Positions 25,898-35,164 are shown, numbered from the stretch's first letter. The stretch: DNA of 64,000 nt from JAUHWL01 sp964416385 (GCA_964416385.1 CAYQDW010000005.1:13604-77603), one strand, 5' to 3'. Notes: generated from the sequence alone by a model not told the origin. Translations and numbers: made by a program.

Positions 25898-26944
25898 CTA
25901 AATGATGCGGGTCATCCATTGATGTTTGTCGGCTACTTTGCCCGTACGGATATCGGTTAATCCTTTTTTAAGTTGCATGGCATAACCATCGTCTGGTGTT
26001 GGTATATCAAAAAACTCTTCTTTGTGGCCAATGCCATTAATTTGACTAACAACAGCCGCTGTACCCATACCAAACATTTCTTTGAGTTCACCAGCACGTG
26101 CAGCATCCATCAACTCATGTACTGAAATAGGACGTTCGGTAACATCCATACCCAAATCTGCGGCTAATTTTAAAATGCTATCACGTGTAATACCTGCTAA
26201 AATACGATCGCTGAGTGGCGGTGTGGCCATTTTATCACCTATGCGCACCATCACATTCATGGTGCCACTTTCTTCTATGTATTTATGTTCGCGATGGTCT
26301 GTCCAGATAATCTGCTTAAATCCCTGCTCTATGGCCTTTTGCGTAGGATAAAATGCCCCACCATAGTTACCAGCGGCTTTAGTAAACCCAATTCCACCCT
26401 CTGTGGCGCGGGTATAAAAATCTTCAACCTTTACCTTTACAGCACCGGGATAATAAGGTCCAACGGGACTATTAATAATGGCGAAGGTATACTCCTCACT
26501 TGGTCTTGCTGCTATAAACTCACTGCTACCAAACAAAAACGGACGTATATACAAACTGTGATCTGGTGTTCTTGGTACCCATTCTTGATCCAATTCAATA
26601 AGGCTTTTTAATCCTTCCATGAAAATCTCTTGGGGTACTTCGGGCATAAGAAGTCGCGTAGCAGAACGATTTAATCTTTCAAAGTTGGCTAATGGCCTAA
26701 AAATACTCACGCCACCATCTTGCATTCTGTAAGCCTTTAAGCCCTCAAAGGCCGCTTGGCCATAATGCAATGTATGTAGCGCATATGAAAGGCTAACTTT
26801 TCCATAAGGCACAATCTCTGGCTCTTGCCAAGCGCCATCTTTAAAGTGACAAACCAGCATGTGATCTGCAAAATATTTGCCGAAAGGCAGATTAGAGAAG
26901 TCTATGGTATCAATACGCGATTTAGGGGTTCTTGATATCTTCAT
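25898..26944 (-). CDS. ilvE: Branched-chain amino-acid aminotransferase
   Basis: This PLP enzyme transaminates valine, leucine and isoleucine with 2-oxoglutarate. The start at ATG 26944 (MKISRTPKSRIDTID) gives 348 residues, the normal length; an upstream extension to 27028 is rejected because a TACCTTTG promoter box lies in it. PLP Lys is Lys189 in GFTKAAGNYGG; other class IV markers are HYGQAAFEGLKAY and EESGTMNVMVRIG. It is far from other ilv genes, so it is likely housekeeping. Confidence 0.97.
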   Translation of the reverse strand: MKISRTPKSRIDTIDFSNLPFGKYFADHMLVCHFKDGAWQEPEIVPYGKVSLSYALHTLHYGQAAFEGLKAYRMQDGGVSIFRPLANFERLNRSATRLLMPEVPQEIFMEGLKSLIELDQEWVPRTPDHSLYIRPFLFGSSEFIAARPSEEYTFAIINSPVGPYYPGAVKVKVEDFYTRATEGGIGFTKAAGNYGGAFYPTQKAIEQGFKQIIWTDHREHKYIEESGTMNVMVRIGDKMATPPLSDRILAGITRDSILKLAADLGMDVTERPISVHELMDAARAGELKEMFGMGTAAVVSQINGIGHKEEFFDIPTPDDGYAMQLKKGLTDIRTGKVADKHQWMTRII

Positions 26945-26965
26945 CTTAAGCTTTTGGGGTTGGGC

Positions 26966-26973
26966 CAAAGGTA
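26966..26973 (-). promoter_or_regulatory. Candidate -7 box of ilvE
   Basis: The minus strand reads TACCTTTG, 21 bp before the ATG at 26944; a TTG lies 24 bp further upstream (27000-26998). It decides the start codon choice. Confidence 0.45.
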
Positions 26974-27020
26974 AGATAAAATGCTTCTTTGGCATATCAA
27001 CCTCAGACGCTGTAGAGCGC

Positions 27021-27051
27021 TTGACCAAGACATTAACATAGAATATATTTG
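27021..27051 (+). promoter_or_regulatory. Promoter of the DUF4920-cytochrome-mnmD unit
   Basis: TTG (27021-27023), 20 bp, TATATTTG (27044-27051): both elements match. The expected transcription start (about 27056-27058) is almost at the ATG 27061, which favours the next ATG, 27073. Confidence 0.6.
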
Positions 27052-27072
27052 CCGCATTAAATGAATACCCTA

Positions 27073-27576
27073 ATGAAAAGATTTTTAATTGGCAGTCTTG
27101 CCCTAGTCATTATCGCAGCGTGCAACAATTCACAAACCAATACTGATAATGAAGCAGAAACAAATGATGTTGTAGTTGCTGAATATGAGTTTTTTGGTGA
27201 TAGCACTTTAACACCAGATGATGCTGTACCTAGCACCCAGCTTATCGCTTTTATGGATGGCAGAGATAGTGTTGCTGCTAAAGTATCGGGTACTATTAGT
27301 GAGGTTTGCCAAAAGAAAGGTTGCTGGATGAGCGTAGAAGTAGACAATGGCAAAAGCATGCACGTAACGTATGATTATGAATTTTTATTACCGATGAATG
27401 CAGCTGGTAAGGAGATGATAATGAATGGTTACGCTTTTACAGATACGATTCCTGTTAACCACTTAAAGCACTTGGCTGAAGACGCTGGTAAAACCCAAGA
27501 AGAAATTGATGCCATTACAGAACCTAAGGTTACACTTTCATTCCTTGCTACGGGTGTAATGATCAAAAAGAATTAA
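27073..27576 (+). CDS. DUF4920 lipoprotein
   Basis: The start at 27073 (MKRFLIGSLALVIIAAC, lipobox Cys17) is preferred over 27061 from promoter position; 167 residues. The mature domain has the DUF4920 signature CQKKGCWM followed by VDNGKSMHVTYDYEFLLP and a C-terminal beta strand. DUF4920 proteins are periplasmic, frequent in Bacteroidota, with two conserved cysteines (CxxxxxC) that suggest metal or haem-related or redox chemistry; no activity is established to my knowledge. One base separates it from a small cytochrome gene, supporting a redox link. Confidence 0.85.
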   Translation: MKRFLIGSLALVIIAACNNSQTNTDNEAETNDVVVAEYEFFGDSTLTPDDAVPSTQLIAFMDGRDSVAAKVSGTISEVCQKKGCWMSVEVDNGKSMHVTYDYEFLLPMNAAGKEMIMNGYAFTDTIPVNHLKHLAEDAGKTQEEIDAITEPKVTLSFLATGVMIKKN

Positions 27577-27577
27577 G

Positions 27578-28033
27578 ATGAAATTTTTTCCTTTTCTCAT
27601 AGGATGCTTCTTTGGAGCATCCTTTTTTATATCCTGCAGCAATGCCAGCAATGAACAGCCTGCAGCAGAAGTGCCAGAAGAAAATTGGCAACCTAACATG
27701 TATGAGCCCAGCGAATTGGTGGTAATTATGCGTAAGATGTATGAAGACAATCTTGCGCTAAAGGAGCAATTAATAGCTGGCGAAGTGCCACAGCAAGTGC
27801 CAGAAGGGTACAAGCAAATCCTAACCGCGCAAGCCACCAATCCTGATGAATTAGGCGACCTTTATTACGCAATGGCGAAGGCATATTTGGCGGGTTATGA
27901 AAGCCTAACAAAAGCAGATAGTAGCGCTGCAGTGCCTACATACAACGCCATGATTAATACTTGTATTGGCTGTCATCAGAATTACTGTTTGGGGCCTATA
28001 CCCAAAATTGAAAAGCTTTACATCAAGCCATGA
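27578..28033 (+). CDS. Mono-haem cytochrome c' -like lipoprotein
   Basis: The 151-residue lipoprotein (ISCS, Cys20) is helical with one haem-c site, CIGCH at 129-133, near the C-terminus. A C-terminal CxxCH after a helical bundle is the layout of class II (cytochrome c'/c556-like) proteins, which transfer electrons or bind gases. It lies between the DUF4920 gene and mnmD, overlapping mnmD by 4 bp (ATGA). Partner unknown. Confidence 0.75.
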   Translation: MKFFPFLIGCFFGASFFISCSNASNEQPAAEVPEENWQPNMYEPSELVVIMRKMYEDNLALKEQLIAGEVPQQVPEGYKQILTAQATNPDELGDLYYAMAKAYLAGYESLTKADSSAAVPTYNAMINTCIGCHQNYCLGPIPKIEKLYIKP

Positions 28034-28692
28034 AGCCAGAACTGCGGTTAACAGCAGATGGCAGCAATACTTTTTTTATCTCAGAACTTGATGAGCACTA
28101 CCACAGTGTACACGGTGCTAGGCAAGAAAGCGAACATGTATTTATAGCCGCTGGCTTAAATAACAGAACAGAAGATGTACTCTCTATCCTAGAGATAGGC
28201 TTTGGCACTGGCCTTAATGCGTTACTCACCGCTTTGGAAGTTCAGAAAAGCAGACGTACTGTTTATTACACTGGGCTAGAAAAATACCCGCTTCACCATG
28301 CGCTAATTGCCCAGCTCAACTATGTGGAACAATCAGAAAATGCGCTTGCTAGCAAAGTTTTTTCTGAAATACACAATGCATCCTGGGAGGCATTAATGCC
28401 CATCACAGCCGGGTTTAATCTCAAAAAAAGCACCCAAGATTGCGTGGATTTTTTTGCTGTGGATGAATTTCACCTCATCTATTATGATGCTTTTGCCCCT
28501 AGCGCCCAACCCGAATTATGGACCACCCAAGTGTTTAAGCAGATGTACACAGCTTTAAAACCCGGTGGCACATTGGTAACGTATTGCGCTAAAGGACAAG
28601 TTAAGCGCAACATGAAAGAAGCAGGTTTTTTGATTGAAGCCCTACCAGGCCCACCCGGCAAACGGGAAATGACACGTGCTAGAAAAGATTAA
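28030..28692 (+). CDS. mnmD: tRNA 5-methylaminomethyl-2-thiouridine methyltransferase (MnmD)
   Basis: MnmD methylates nm5(s2)U34 of tRNA to mnm5(s2)U with SAM, the last step of wobble modification. At 220 residues it is the single-domain form, without the MnmC oxidase domain found in E. coli MnmC. Motifs: ILEIGFGTGLNALL (about 57-70), IYYDAFAPSAQPELW, GGTLVTYCAKGQVKRNMKEAG and LPGPPGKREMTRA. It overlaps the cytochrome gene by 4 bp. Confidence 0.93.
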   Translation: MKPELRLTADGSNTFFISELDEHYHSVHGARQESEHVFIAAGLNNRTEDVLSILEIGFGTGLNALLTALEVQKSRRTVYYTGLEKYPLHHALIAQLNYVEQSENALASKVFSEIHNASWEALMPITAGFNLKKSTQDCVDFFAVDEFHLIYYDAFAPSAQPELWTTQVFKQMYTALKPGGTLVTYCAKGQVKRNMKEAGFLIEALPGPPGKREMTRARKD

Positions 28693-28711
28693 TGCACAAT
28701 TTATTGATTGC

Positions 28712-30922
28712 TTATCTACACTGCTCCACCACAAAATTGATGCGTGGTTTTAGCCTTTCGCTGCGCAGCGTTTGATATATAAAATTCTTTTCGCGCTCTG
28801 TAAGGTGCCAACTCAGGCTTACTTCATCGCTGGTTCTTAGTAAGTCTATGTGCACTACATCCAACGGAAAGTTAACCCACTCACCAGCATAATTTAAAAT
28901 CTCAGCACGTGCAAAGCCTTGCAAGGTTGAGAAATTCTGAACCATTGCACCAAAGGGCTTTACCAGATTTTCTACACGTGTTGTGTACGGATTGGGCTTT
29001 ATGGCTTCGTCTACCGGGCGTGAAGCTAATGTTTGCACAATAACAACACCCGAAGTGTTATGCGCTATCCAATCTTTAAACGTGTGTAAAAAGCGTATGG
29101 TGAGTAAAAAACCATCATTATCTCTGGCTCCTGCATCTAACACCTCCATAGGTGGTTCTGTAGGCAAGGCCACCACTGGCGCTATATATGGGAAGGTACT
29201 ACTCATGCGTAATGCCGTAACAAAACTCAAACTATCCGCCTGCCGGTCTGCAAAAAATCGCCTAAACTCTACGCCATCATAAACATCAGTTCTTCTTGTT
29301 TGAAAGGCAACTTCATGTTTGCTTAAAAAGCTTAATCCCATTGGCGAAATCAACAACCGCTGGCCGCGATTAATAATGGTGGGCGTGAGAATAAGTAGTG
29401 GCACAGCGCCTTTACTTTCTTGCTCTGCATAATGCACGATGGGCTTGTTAAGAATGAATTCTGTATTCAAATTAAAACGCTTATCCCATGCCATGCCCCG
29501 ATCAAAACGATATGAAAATCCAGATGCTTTAATTTTTTGCAAAGGGATAAAAAAGTCATTTACCGCCATCGTATAGCCTACGGCATTAAGTATATCCGTA
29601 CCTAAAACATCAAAATAATATTTGCCATTAATACCCAAAAGTTTGCCTGCATTGCGTTGCTCTTGTAACTCTCTATAATATGCTGCCCCAATAATACCGC
29701 CACTAGATCCTGCAATTAAAAACAAGCGATCATAAAATGAACCGCCGGTTATGCTATCTATGTACTGCATAGACGCCAGCGTAAACAAGGTAGATCTCAG
29801 TCCGCCACCACTACTATTTAAAATTATTAGTTTGGGTTTTGCTTCTTTCTGCCGCGCTTTCCAGCCATCTAGGGCATTAATCATGGCTAACTTATCTTCA
29901 GCAAGTATAGAATCTGTGGTGAGTTGTGCTATGGCCTCGTATGTATATGGCAGAGGCGTTTTTTCATAATCTAATCCGGGCACTTCTGCCAGGTGTTTAA
30001 AGGCTGTTGTGCCAGACAAAAAGTTAAGTACGATGCCACCAAAAATGAGCACACTTATCGTCCACTGTTTAAGCCAGCTAAAAAGCGCCCCAAAAATCAT
30101 AAGAAAGGTGGTTAATAAAAGCGTGATACTGGCACCTGCAGGGATAAGCACAAAGCGATTACTGCCAAATGCGCTTAACAAGGTAATAAGGGCCAAAATG
30201 CCAATAAAATAAAGTGCTGCGTTTGTGTGGTGCTGTTGTAAAATGCGCAGTCTGTCTTCTTCGTCATAATGCCCAGCAGGCCGCACGCGCCTAATGCTCC
30301 AAAAATTACGTAGAAACGTAAAAACGTGCTCGTCAGAAGGCTGGGCGGCAATCTTAGTTTCTTTCTTTATAAATAGCTGAATAGGTTTAGGCAGCGCACT
30401 GGCCAAATCATTCAACTTTGGCTTTTTGGTAACCGAGAAAAAATATGTGAATGAGAGCGAAATACTTAGAATGCTTCCCATAATGAGGCCACTTTCTTGT
30501 AAAAAAATCTGCATGGCTGTATGCCCTTCTAAGCTTAAGGTATATGCTATATGGAAGCCATAATAAACATAAAACAGCAGTGGGATAAGTGAGTTGTTGA
30601 TGCTAAAACGGTACAGTGGCTTTGTTAAGGCAGCTAAAAATGTGTATCGGTAACTGTAGAAAATATAGCTGGTAATGTGAAAAGCCATTACAAAAAAGCC
30701 AAGCACCGATCCCAAGATGAAAAATGACAAAAAGTTAACATCGCCCAAATATTCTGGGGTGAGGAATAAATAAGGTATGCCTATGGCCGTAAAGAGATGA
30801 CCACCAACCATACCAAAGAGTACCACCCAAAAAAACAGAAGTAACCAGCTTCTACTTAGATGCAAAAGCAAAAGTTGTACAGGAAAAAAGTGACTAATAA
30901 ACTTCCATAATTGCTTCATCAT
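28712..30922 (-). CDS. Membrane-anchored patatin-like phospholipase
   Basis: The start at ATG 30922 overlaps the preceding stop as ATGATGA and gives 736 residues; a longer frame to 31024 is a shadow. The N-terminal half (to about 305) has around seven transmembrane segments in two groups, with a soluble loop between. The C-terminal patatin domain has the oxyanion motif SGGGLR (371-376), the nucleophile elbow GSSGG (Ser407) and an Asp motif LDAGARDNDG in place of the usual DGG/DGA. Patatin enzymes hydrolyse acyl lipids. It ends a three-gene coupled unit with DUF1569 and a triple-OmpA protein. Substrate is unknown, probably a membrane lipid. Confidence 0.82.
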   Translation of the reverse strand: MMKQLWKFISHFFPVQLLLLHLSRSWLLLFFWVVLFGMVGGHLFTAIGIPYLFLTPEYLGDVNFLSFFILGSVLGFFVMAFHITSYIFYSYRYTFLAALTKPLYRFSINNSLIPLLFYVYYGFHIAYTLSLEGHTAMQIFLQESGLIMGSILSISLSFTYFFSVTKKPKLNDLASALPKPIQLFIKKETKIAAQPSDEHVFTFLRNFWSIRRVRPAGHYDEEDRLRILQQHHTNAALYFIGILALITLLSAFGSNRFVLIPAGASITLLLTTFLMIFGALFSWLKQWTISVLIFGGIVLNFLSGTTAFKHLAEVPGLDYEKTPLPYTYEAIAQLTTDSILAEDKLAMINALDGWKARQKEAKPKLIILNSSGGGLRSTLFTLASMQYIDSITGGSFYDRLFLIAGSSGGIIGAAYYRELQEQRNAGKLLGINGKYYFDVLGTDILNAVGYTMAVNDFFIPLQKIKASGFSYRFDRGMAWDKRFNLNTEFILNKPIVHYAEQESKGAVPLLILTPTIINRGQRLLISPMGLSFLSKHEVAFQTRRTDVYDGVEFRRFFADRQADSLSFVTALRMSSTFPYIAPVVALPTEPPMEVLDAGARDNDGFLLTIRFLHTFKDWIAHNTSGVVIVQTLASRPVDEAIKPNPYTTRVENLVKPFGAMVQNFSTLQGFARAEILNYAGEWVNFPLDVVHIDLLRTSDEVSLSWHLTEREKNFIYQTLRSERLKPRINFVVEQCR

Positions 30923-31380
30923 CTGGGCATTAATCCAAATTGTTGAAAGTGATGACGGATGTGTTTGTATTGCAGCTGTCTTGTTTCTTCGGCATTGAGA
31001 TTGCCAAATGATGGGTGCGTGCAACTAAACTTTTCATCAGTACTGGTATGTTTATCAAACTGCACTAGAGCCTCTAAAAAAGCCGTTTTTAACTGATTTA
31101 TATCTCCTCCATGCTTGCCCTCATAATCATTATACAGTGCTGGTTTGGGCGCACTTTCCATAAAATTTTGATCGCTCATTAAAAACGTTTTGTAGCGCGC
31201 CAATTTTTCTTCAGGAATTGTTACCTCAACATCGGCCTCAGACAGCATTAAGAGCGTACCCGCCAACAAATGATCTAGCATTTGCGCGGCATTCATGGTG
31301 CCCCACAAATTTGGGGTTTGGGCATGTAATTGATTTAGGCACTGTGGCACCTCCGTAGTAAAAAATTTATGATGGTTCAT
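30919..31380 (-). CDS. DUF1569 family protein (DinB-like fold)
   Basis: The 153-residue protein has the DUF1569 pattern: GTMNAAQMLDHLL near residue 31, the THPSFGNLNAEETRQLQYKH region and the C-terminal HIRHHFQQFGL. The His residues in these helices recall metal-binding DinB-type bundles. No function is established here. It is tied by 4-bp overlaps to both neighbours (OmpA-like gene upstream, patatin gene downstream). Confidence 0.75.
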   Translation of the reverse strand: MNHHKFFTTEVPQCLNQLHAQTPNLWGTMNAAQMLDHLLAGTLLMLSEADVEVTIPEEKLARYKTFLMSDQNFMESAPKPALYNDYEGKHGGDINQLKTAFLEALVQFDKHTSTDEKFSCTHPSFGNLNAEETRQLQYKHIRHHFQQFGLMPR

Positions 31381-32480
31381 TTGCGTTGTGGATTAACCTC
31401 TAAGATAAGTACATCGCCAGAACCATGAGCATGATTTTGGCCAGGTTTTACAACAAGTTTTTCTGTAGAAATTTGCTGTTGCCTAAAGTAGTTGGCAAGC
31501 CGTTGTACCCGCTTTTGCTGCAAGGTTTTGGTGGAGGCATTTACCGAAAGCTCATAAGTATAACCACTGCTTTCTTTAATCATTGCAGCCAGTAAGTTTA
31601 AATTAAAGCTGGCTACAGTAGTTAGATCTGCTGCTTTTGGCTTAAATGCAATTTCGCGCAGCACAACGTTAAAAGCACTTGATGGCAATAATGCCGATTC
31701 TTGAATTTGGTTAGGCGGTGCCGTAATTTTAATTTCTACGCGTCTGTTTGCTTGTTCACTTGCTTCATCAATCTCTTTGGTTAACGGCTTATAATTACTA
31801 AAACCCTCATAACTAAGCCGGGTAGAAGCAATGCCATTGAGCACTAAAAAGTCATAAACTGCTTTTGCTCGGGCCACGCTTAGCGGCAAATCATCACCGC
31901 AACAAACGTGGCCTTGAATGGCTATTTCTAAATCAGGATACGCAGTTAATATCTTATAAAGTTGATCAAGCACCGGCATACTATATGCATTGGGTACGGC
32001 TTGGTTTCCAACAAACTCCAAACTGTCAAGCAGAAAGCGCATACCGGGTTTCCACAAGCTTATGTCACGTTGACCAAAGCTATTTGGTTGGATTTGGCGG
32101 GTAATAAAAACCACATCGCAGCGCCTATTTTTAAATCTTGTTTGCGCTGTGTTTGCATATTGGGGAAGGGCATCCCCTTTGCCAAATAGCGCAAACGGCA
32201 CATCAAGCCCATTGTTAAATAAGTATTTCTTGGTTGATTGTGCTCTGCGCATGCTCAATGCATAATTATAGGCACTATCTGCGCGATTATCGCAATGGCA
32301 AGTAATATTTATTGTATCTGGCTTGGCGGTTTCAGCCATCTCGATAAGGCTATTTAAAGCGCGCCTCGCCTCATTTTTTAAGATGCTTTTATCGGTATCA
32401 AAATATATGCTCACAGTTTGTGCAGAAGGCTGATTTACAAAACATACCAAAACAATAAGCGTGAGTAAAAAGTCTTTCAT
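31377..32480 (-). CDS. Protein of three tandem OmpA-like domains
   Basis: After a signal peptide (1-20, ending PSAQ) the 367 residues consist of three OmpA-C-like units: about 21-130, 145-252 and 265-362. The helix motif recurs as LSMRRAQSTKKYL, LSVARAKAVYDFL and LQQKRVQRLANYF. The first two end in the peptidoglycan-binding pattern NRRCDVVF / NRRVEIKI; the third lacks it (GDVLILEV) and is degenerate. No beta-barrel precedes them. The protein is probably periplasmic and wall-binding. It is first of the unit with DUF1569 and the patatin (4-bp overlap). Confidence 0.8.
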   Translation of the reverse strand: MKDFLLTLIVLVCFVNQPSAQTVSIYFDTDKSILKNEARRALNSLIEMAETAKPDTINITCHCDNRADSAYNYALSMRRAQSTKKYLFNNGLDVPFALFGKGDALPQYANTAQTRFKNRRCDVVFITRQIQPNSFGQRDISLWKPGMRFLLDSLEFVGNQAVPNAYSMPVLDQLYKILTAYPDLEIAIQGHVCCGDDLPLSVARAKAVYDFLVLNGIASTRLSYEGFSNYKPLTKEIDEASEQANRRVEIKITAPPNQIQESALLPSSAFNVVLREIAFKPKAADLTTVASFNLNLLAAMIKESSGYTYELSVNASTKTLQQKRVQRLANYFRQQQISTEKLVVKPGQNHAHGSGDVLILEVNPQRK

Positions 32481-32534
32481 GAGCGATTTTTATGAAAATA
32501 GACGGTATAGCCTATTCGGAACTTGCAACAATTA

Positions 32535-32551
32535 TACCTGCGATGCAGGTA
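32535..32551. repeat. Small palindrome upstream of the N-acyltransferase gene
   Basis: TACCTGC (32535-32541), 3 bases, GCAGGTA (32545-32551), perfect arms. It lies in the 162-bp divergent gap between the OmpA-like and GNAT genes; possible operator. Confidence 0.35.
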
Positions 32552-32580
32552 CAAACTTAATCAGGCAATGTAAATGCGTG

Positions 32581-32588
32581 TATATTTG
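32581..32588 (+). promoter_or_regulatory. Candidate -7 box of the GNAT-like gene
   Basis: TATATTTG matches TAnnTTTG; 54 bp before the ATG; no TTG at the -33 spacing. Confidence 0.35.
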
Positions 32589-32642
32589 AACATCTATCAT
32601 GTAGCCTAAAAGAAATAATTTTTAAAGCTAGGTAGCTAAAAT

Positions 32643-33584
32643 ATGCATCATACCATCCCCCCCATAGAAAAAGCTTTACTTAAGTCTGAGCTTACCAAAG
32701 AACGTTTTGTTAGAAAAACCAATAAAGGAGATAACGAAATTTACATTGTTAATGCGCACAACGCACCGCAAACGCTACAAGAAATTGGTAGGTTGCGTGA
32801 AGTAAGTTTTGCTGCGGCAGGCGGAGGTACTGGCAACCCAGTTGATTTAGATGCGTATGACACAAATGAACATTGCTATGAGCAGCTAATTGTATGGAGC
32901 CCAGATGATGAAGAAATTGTTGGTGGATATCGTTTTATAGACTGTTCTTCAATTTGTAATCTCAATCCGCTGCCCCTTAGTACCACACATTATTTTAACT
33001 TTTCTGATGCTTTTAGAGAGCATTTTCTCCCCTATACCATAGAACTAGGCAGAAGTTGGGTACAGCCCCATTTTCAACCGCAGATTAACGCGCGCAAGGG
33101 CATTTTTAGCCTTGATAATTTGTGGGATGGCCTTGGTGCAATCGTTGCTAACAATCCTCACATAAAGCATTTTTTTGGTAAAGTAACGATGTATACTTCG
33201 TACAATGCCGAAGCACGAGATGCCGTTCTCACCTTTATGCATCATTATTTTCCAGATCAAGATAACTTGGTTTGGCCGAAAGCGCCTTTATCAATAAATA
33301 CAGATATGTCTGCTTTTATAAAGCAATTAGAAGCGCTGCCTTTTAAAGAAGGGCTTCGGGTTTTGGGTGGTTATGTTAAAGAGCGCGAAGAACTCATCCC
33401 ACCACTAATCAATAACTATATGCAGTTAAGCCCCACCATGAAAACTTTTGGCACCGCCATGAATAATGATTTTGGTGCTGTAGAAGAAACGGGCATCCTT
33501 ATTACCATTGCGGATATTTACGCGGATAAGCGCGAACGCTATGTAACCCCGTATAAAGAAGCAAAAGACGCTACTACCGATTAA
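32643..33584 (+). CDS. GNAT-fold N-acyltransferase, OlsB/GlsB-like (aminolipid synthesis)
   Basis: The 313-residue protein matches the family that N-acylates ornithine or glycine with 3-hydroxyacyl-ACP: LQEIGRLREVSF, the gap with AGGGTGNPVDLDAYD, IVGGYRFIDC, IELGRSWVQPHFQ, then DNLWDGLGAIV. In Bacteroidota the glycine-lipid enzyme GlsB and the ornithine-lipid enzyme OlsB are of this type. A partner O-acyltransferase (GlsA/OlsA) is not adjacent, although a PlsC-family gene occurs at 7162-7935. Cytoplasmic face of the inner membrane. Amino-acid specificity cannot be read from sequence. Confidence 0.75.
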   Translation: MHHTIPPIEKALLKSELTKERFVRKTNKGDNEIYIVNAHNAPQTLQEIGRLREVSFAAAGGGTGNPVDLDAYDTNEHCYEQLIVWSPDDEEIVGGYRFIDCSSICNLNPLPLSTTHYFNFSDAFREHFLPYTIELGRSWVQPHFQPQINARKGIFSLDNLWDGLGAIVANNPHIKHFFGKVTMYTSYNAEARDAVLTFMHHYFPDQDNLVWPKAPLSINTDMSAFIKQLEALPFKEGLRVLGGYVKEREELIPPLINNYMQLSPTMKTFGTAMNNDFGAVEETGILITIADIYADKRERYVTPYKEAKDATTD

Positions 33585-33632
33585 GAGATTACCATATAAA
33601 GAAAATACGCACTTACCGTTTTTTAAAAACAA

Positions 33633-33674
33633 AAAGGGCTAGCTTGATAAAACGAGCTAGCCCTTTGCTTTTTT
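33633..33674. terminator. Strong bidirectional terminator
   Basis: AAAGGGCTAGCT (33633-33644), 10-base loop, AGCTAGCCCTTT (33655-33666), perfect 12-bp stem with T-rich tails in both directions, between the GNAT gene and lpdA. Confidence 0.92.
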
Positions 33675-33706
33675 AAGATGCATATTTCGGCATCTTTTAC
33701 TTGTAT

Positions 33707-35095
33707 TTATAAGTGGATCACCTCATCATAAGCTGCGGCAGTGGCTTCCATCATGGCCTCGCTCATGGTTGGGTGCGGATGCACAGCTTTTAGAATTTCA
33801 TGTCCTGTAGTTTCTAATTTACGCGCTACAACGGCCTCTGCGATCATTTCTGTAACATTGGCACCAATCATATGGCATCCTAGCAATTCACCATACTTTG
33901 CATCATAAATAACCTTGATAAAACCATCTTTATGGCCTGCTGCACTTGCTTTACCACTCGCTGAAAAAGGAAACTTACCCACTTTTATTTCAAAACCCGC
34001 CTCTTTAGCAGCCTTTTCTGTGTAGCCAACACTTGCAATTTCTGGGCTGCAATACGTACAGCCAGGTATGTTGTTGTAATTTAAGGGCTCTACATGATGA
34101 CCCGCAATTTTTTCTACACATAAAATACCTTCAGCACTGGCCACATGCGCAAGGGCTTGTCCTTTAACAATATCACCAATGGCGTAATAGCCGGGTACAT
34201 TGGTTTGGTAAAAATCATTCACCAAAACCCTGCCTTTATCGGTTGCAATACCAACCTCTTCTAAGCCAATACCTTCTATGTTTGGAGAGATTCCAACGGC
34301 AGAAAGCACTATATCACAGTCAATTGTTTCTTCGCCCTTTTTGGTTTTTACGGCAACTTTACAGCCTGTACCTGCAGTATCAACAGCCGTTACCTCTGCG
34401 CTGGTCATAATTTTAATGCCAGCCTTTTTAAAACTGCGCTCTAGCTGCTTGCTTACTTCTTCATCTTCTACGGGTACAATATTTGGCATGTACTCTACAA
34501 TGGTAACCTCTGTACCCATTGTGGCATAGAAATAGGCAAACTCTACCCCAATAGCGCCACTACCAACCACCACCATTTTTTTGGGTTGCTCTGGTAGGGT
34601 CATTGCTTCGCGGTAGCCAATTATTTTTTTGCCATCTTGAGGTAGATTAGGCAACTGCCTGCTACGTGCACCAGTGGCTATAATTACGTTATTGGCGCTG
34701 TACGTTTTGGTTTCTCCGCCCGCTGCCTTAACCTCCACCTTTTTGCCTGGTAGTAATTTGCCAAAACCTTCAAGAACGGTGATTTTATTTTTTTTCATCA
34801 AAAACTTAACGCCATTACTCATGCCGTTAGCCACTTCTCTACTGCGCTTAACTACTGCACCAAAATCATGCGCAAAGGCATCAACCTTAATACCATAGTC
34901 GCTTGCATGGCTGATATACTCAAATACATTGGCGCTTTTTAGTAAAGCCTTTGTTGGAATACAACCCCAATTTAAACACACGCCTCCTAAGCTTTCTTTT
35001 TCTATTACCGCAGTTTTTAAACCTAGTTGGCTTGCCCGTATGGCTGTTACATATCCACCAGGACCACTACCAAGAACGATTACGTCAAAATCCAT
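33707..35095 (-). CDS. lpdA: Dihydrolipoyl dehydrogenase (E3)
   Basis: This flavoenzyme reoxidises dihydrolipoamide in pyruvate and 2-oxoglutarate dehydrogenases and in the glycine cleavage system. It has the FAD motif GSGPGGY (9-15), the redox pair Cys40/Cys45 (GGVCLNWGCIPT), the NAD motif VVGSGAIGVEFA and the C-terminal catalytic HPHPTMSEAMME. The 462-residue length is normal. The glycine-cleavage T protein gene (12479) is a functional partner elsewhere in the window. Confidence 0.97.
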   Translation of the reverse strand: MDFDVIVLGSGPGGYVTAIRASQLGLKTAVIEKESLGGVCLNWGCIPTKALLKSANVFEYISHASDYGIKVDAFAHDFGAVVKRSREVANGMSNGVKFLMKKNKITVLEGFGKLLPGKKVEVKAAGGETKTYSANNVIIATGARSRQLPNLPQDGKKIIGYREAMTLPEQPKKMVVVGSGAIGVEFAYFYATMGTEVTIVEYMPNIVPVEDEEVSKQLERSFKKAGIKIMTSAEVTAVDTAGTGCKVAVKTKKGEETIDCDIVLSAVGISPNIEGIGLEEVGIATDKGRVLVNDFYQTNVPGYYAIGDIVKGQALAHVASAEGILCVEKIAGHHVEPLNYNNIPGCTYCSPEIASVGYTEKAAKEAGFEIKVGKFPFSASGKASAAGHKDGFIKVIYDAKYGELLGCHMIGANVTEMIAEAVVARKLETTGHEILKAVHPHPTMSEAMMEATAAAYDEVIHL

Positions 35096-35131
35096 ATCTA
35101 TTGTATTAATTGATGCTTATTATTGAATGCG

Positions 35132-35159
35132 CAAATTTACGCTTTGCGTATCAACCAAA
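35132..35159 (-). promoter_or_regulatory. Candidate promoter of lpdA
   Basis: On the minus strand TTTG (35159-35156), 16 bp, TAAATTTG (35139-35132): -7 box matches fully, spacer slightly short. Confidence 0.45.
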
Positions 35160-35164
35160 AAGGA

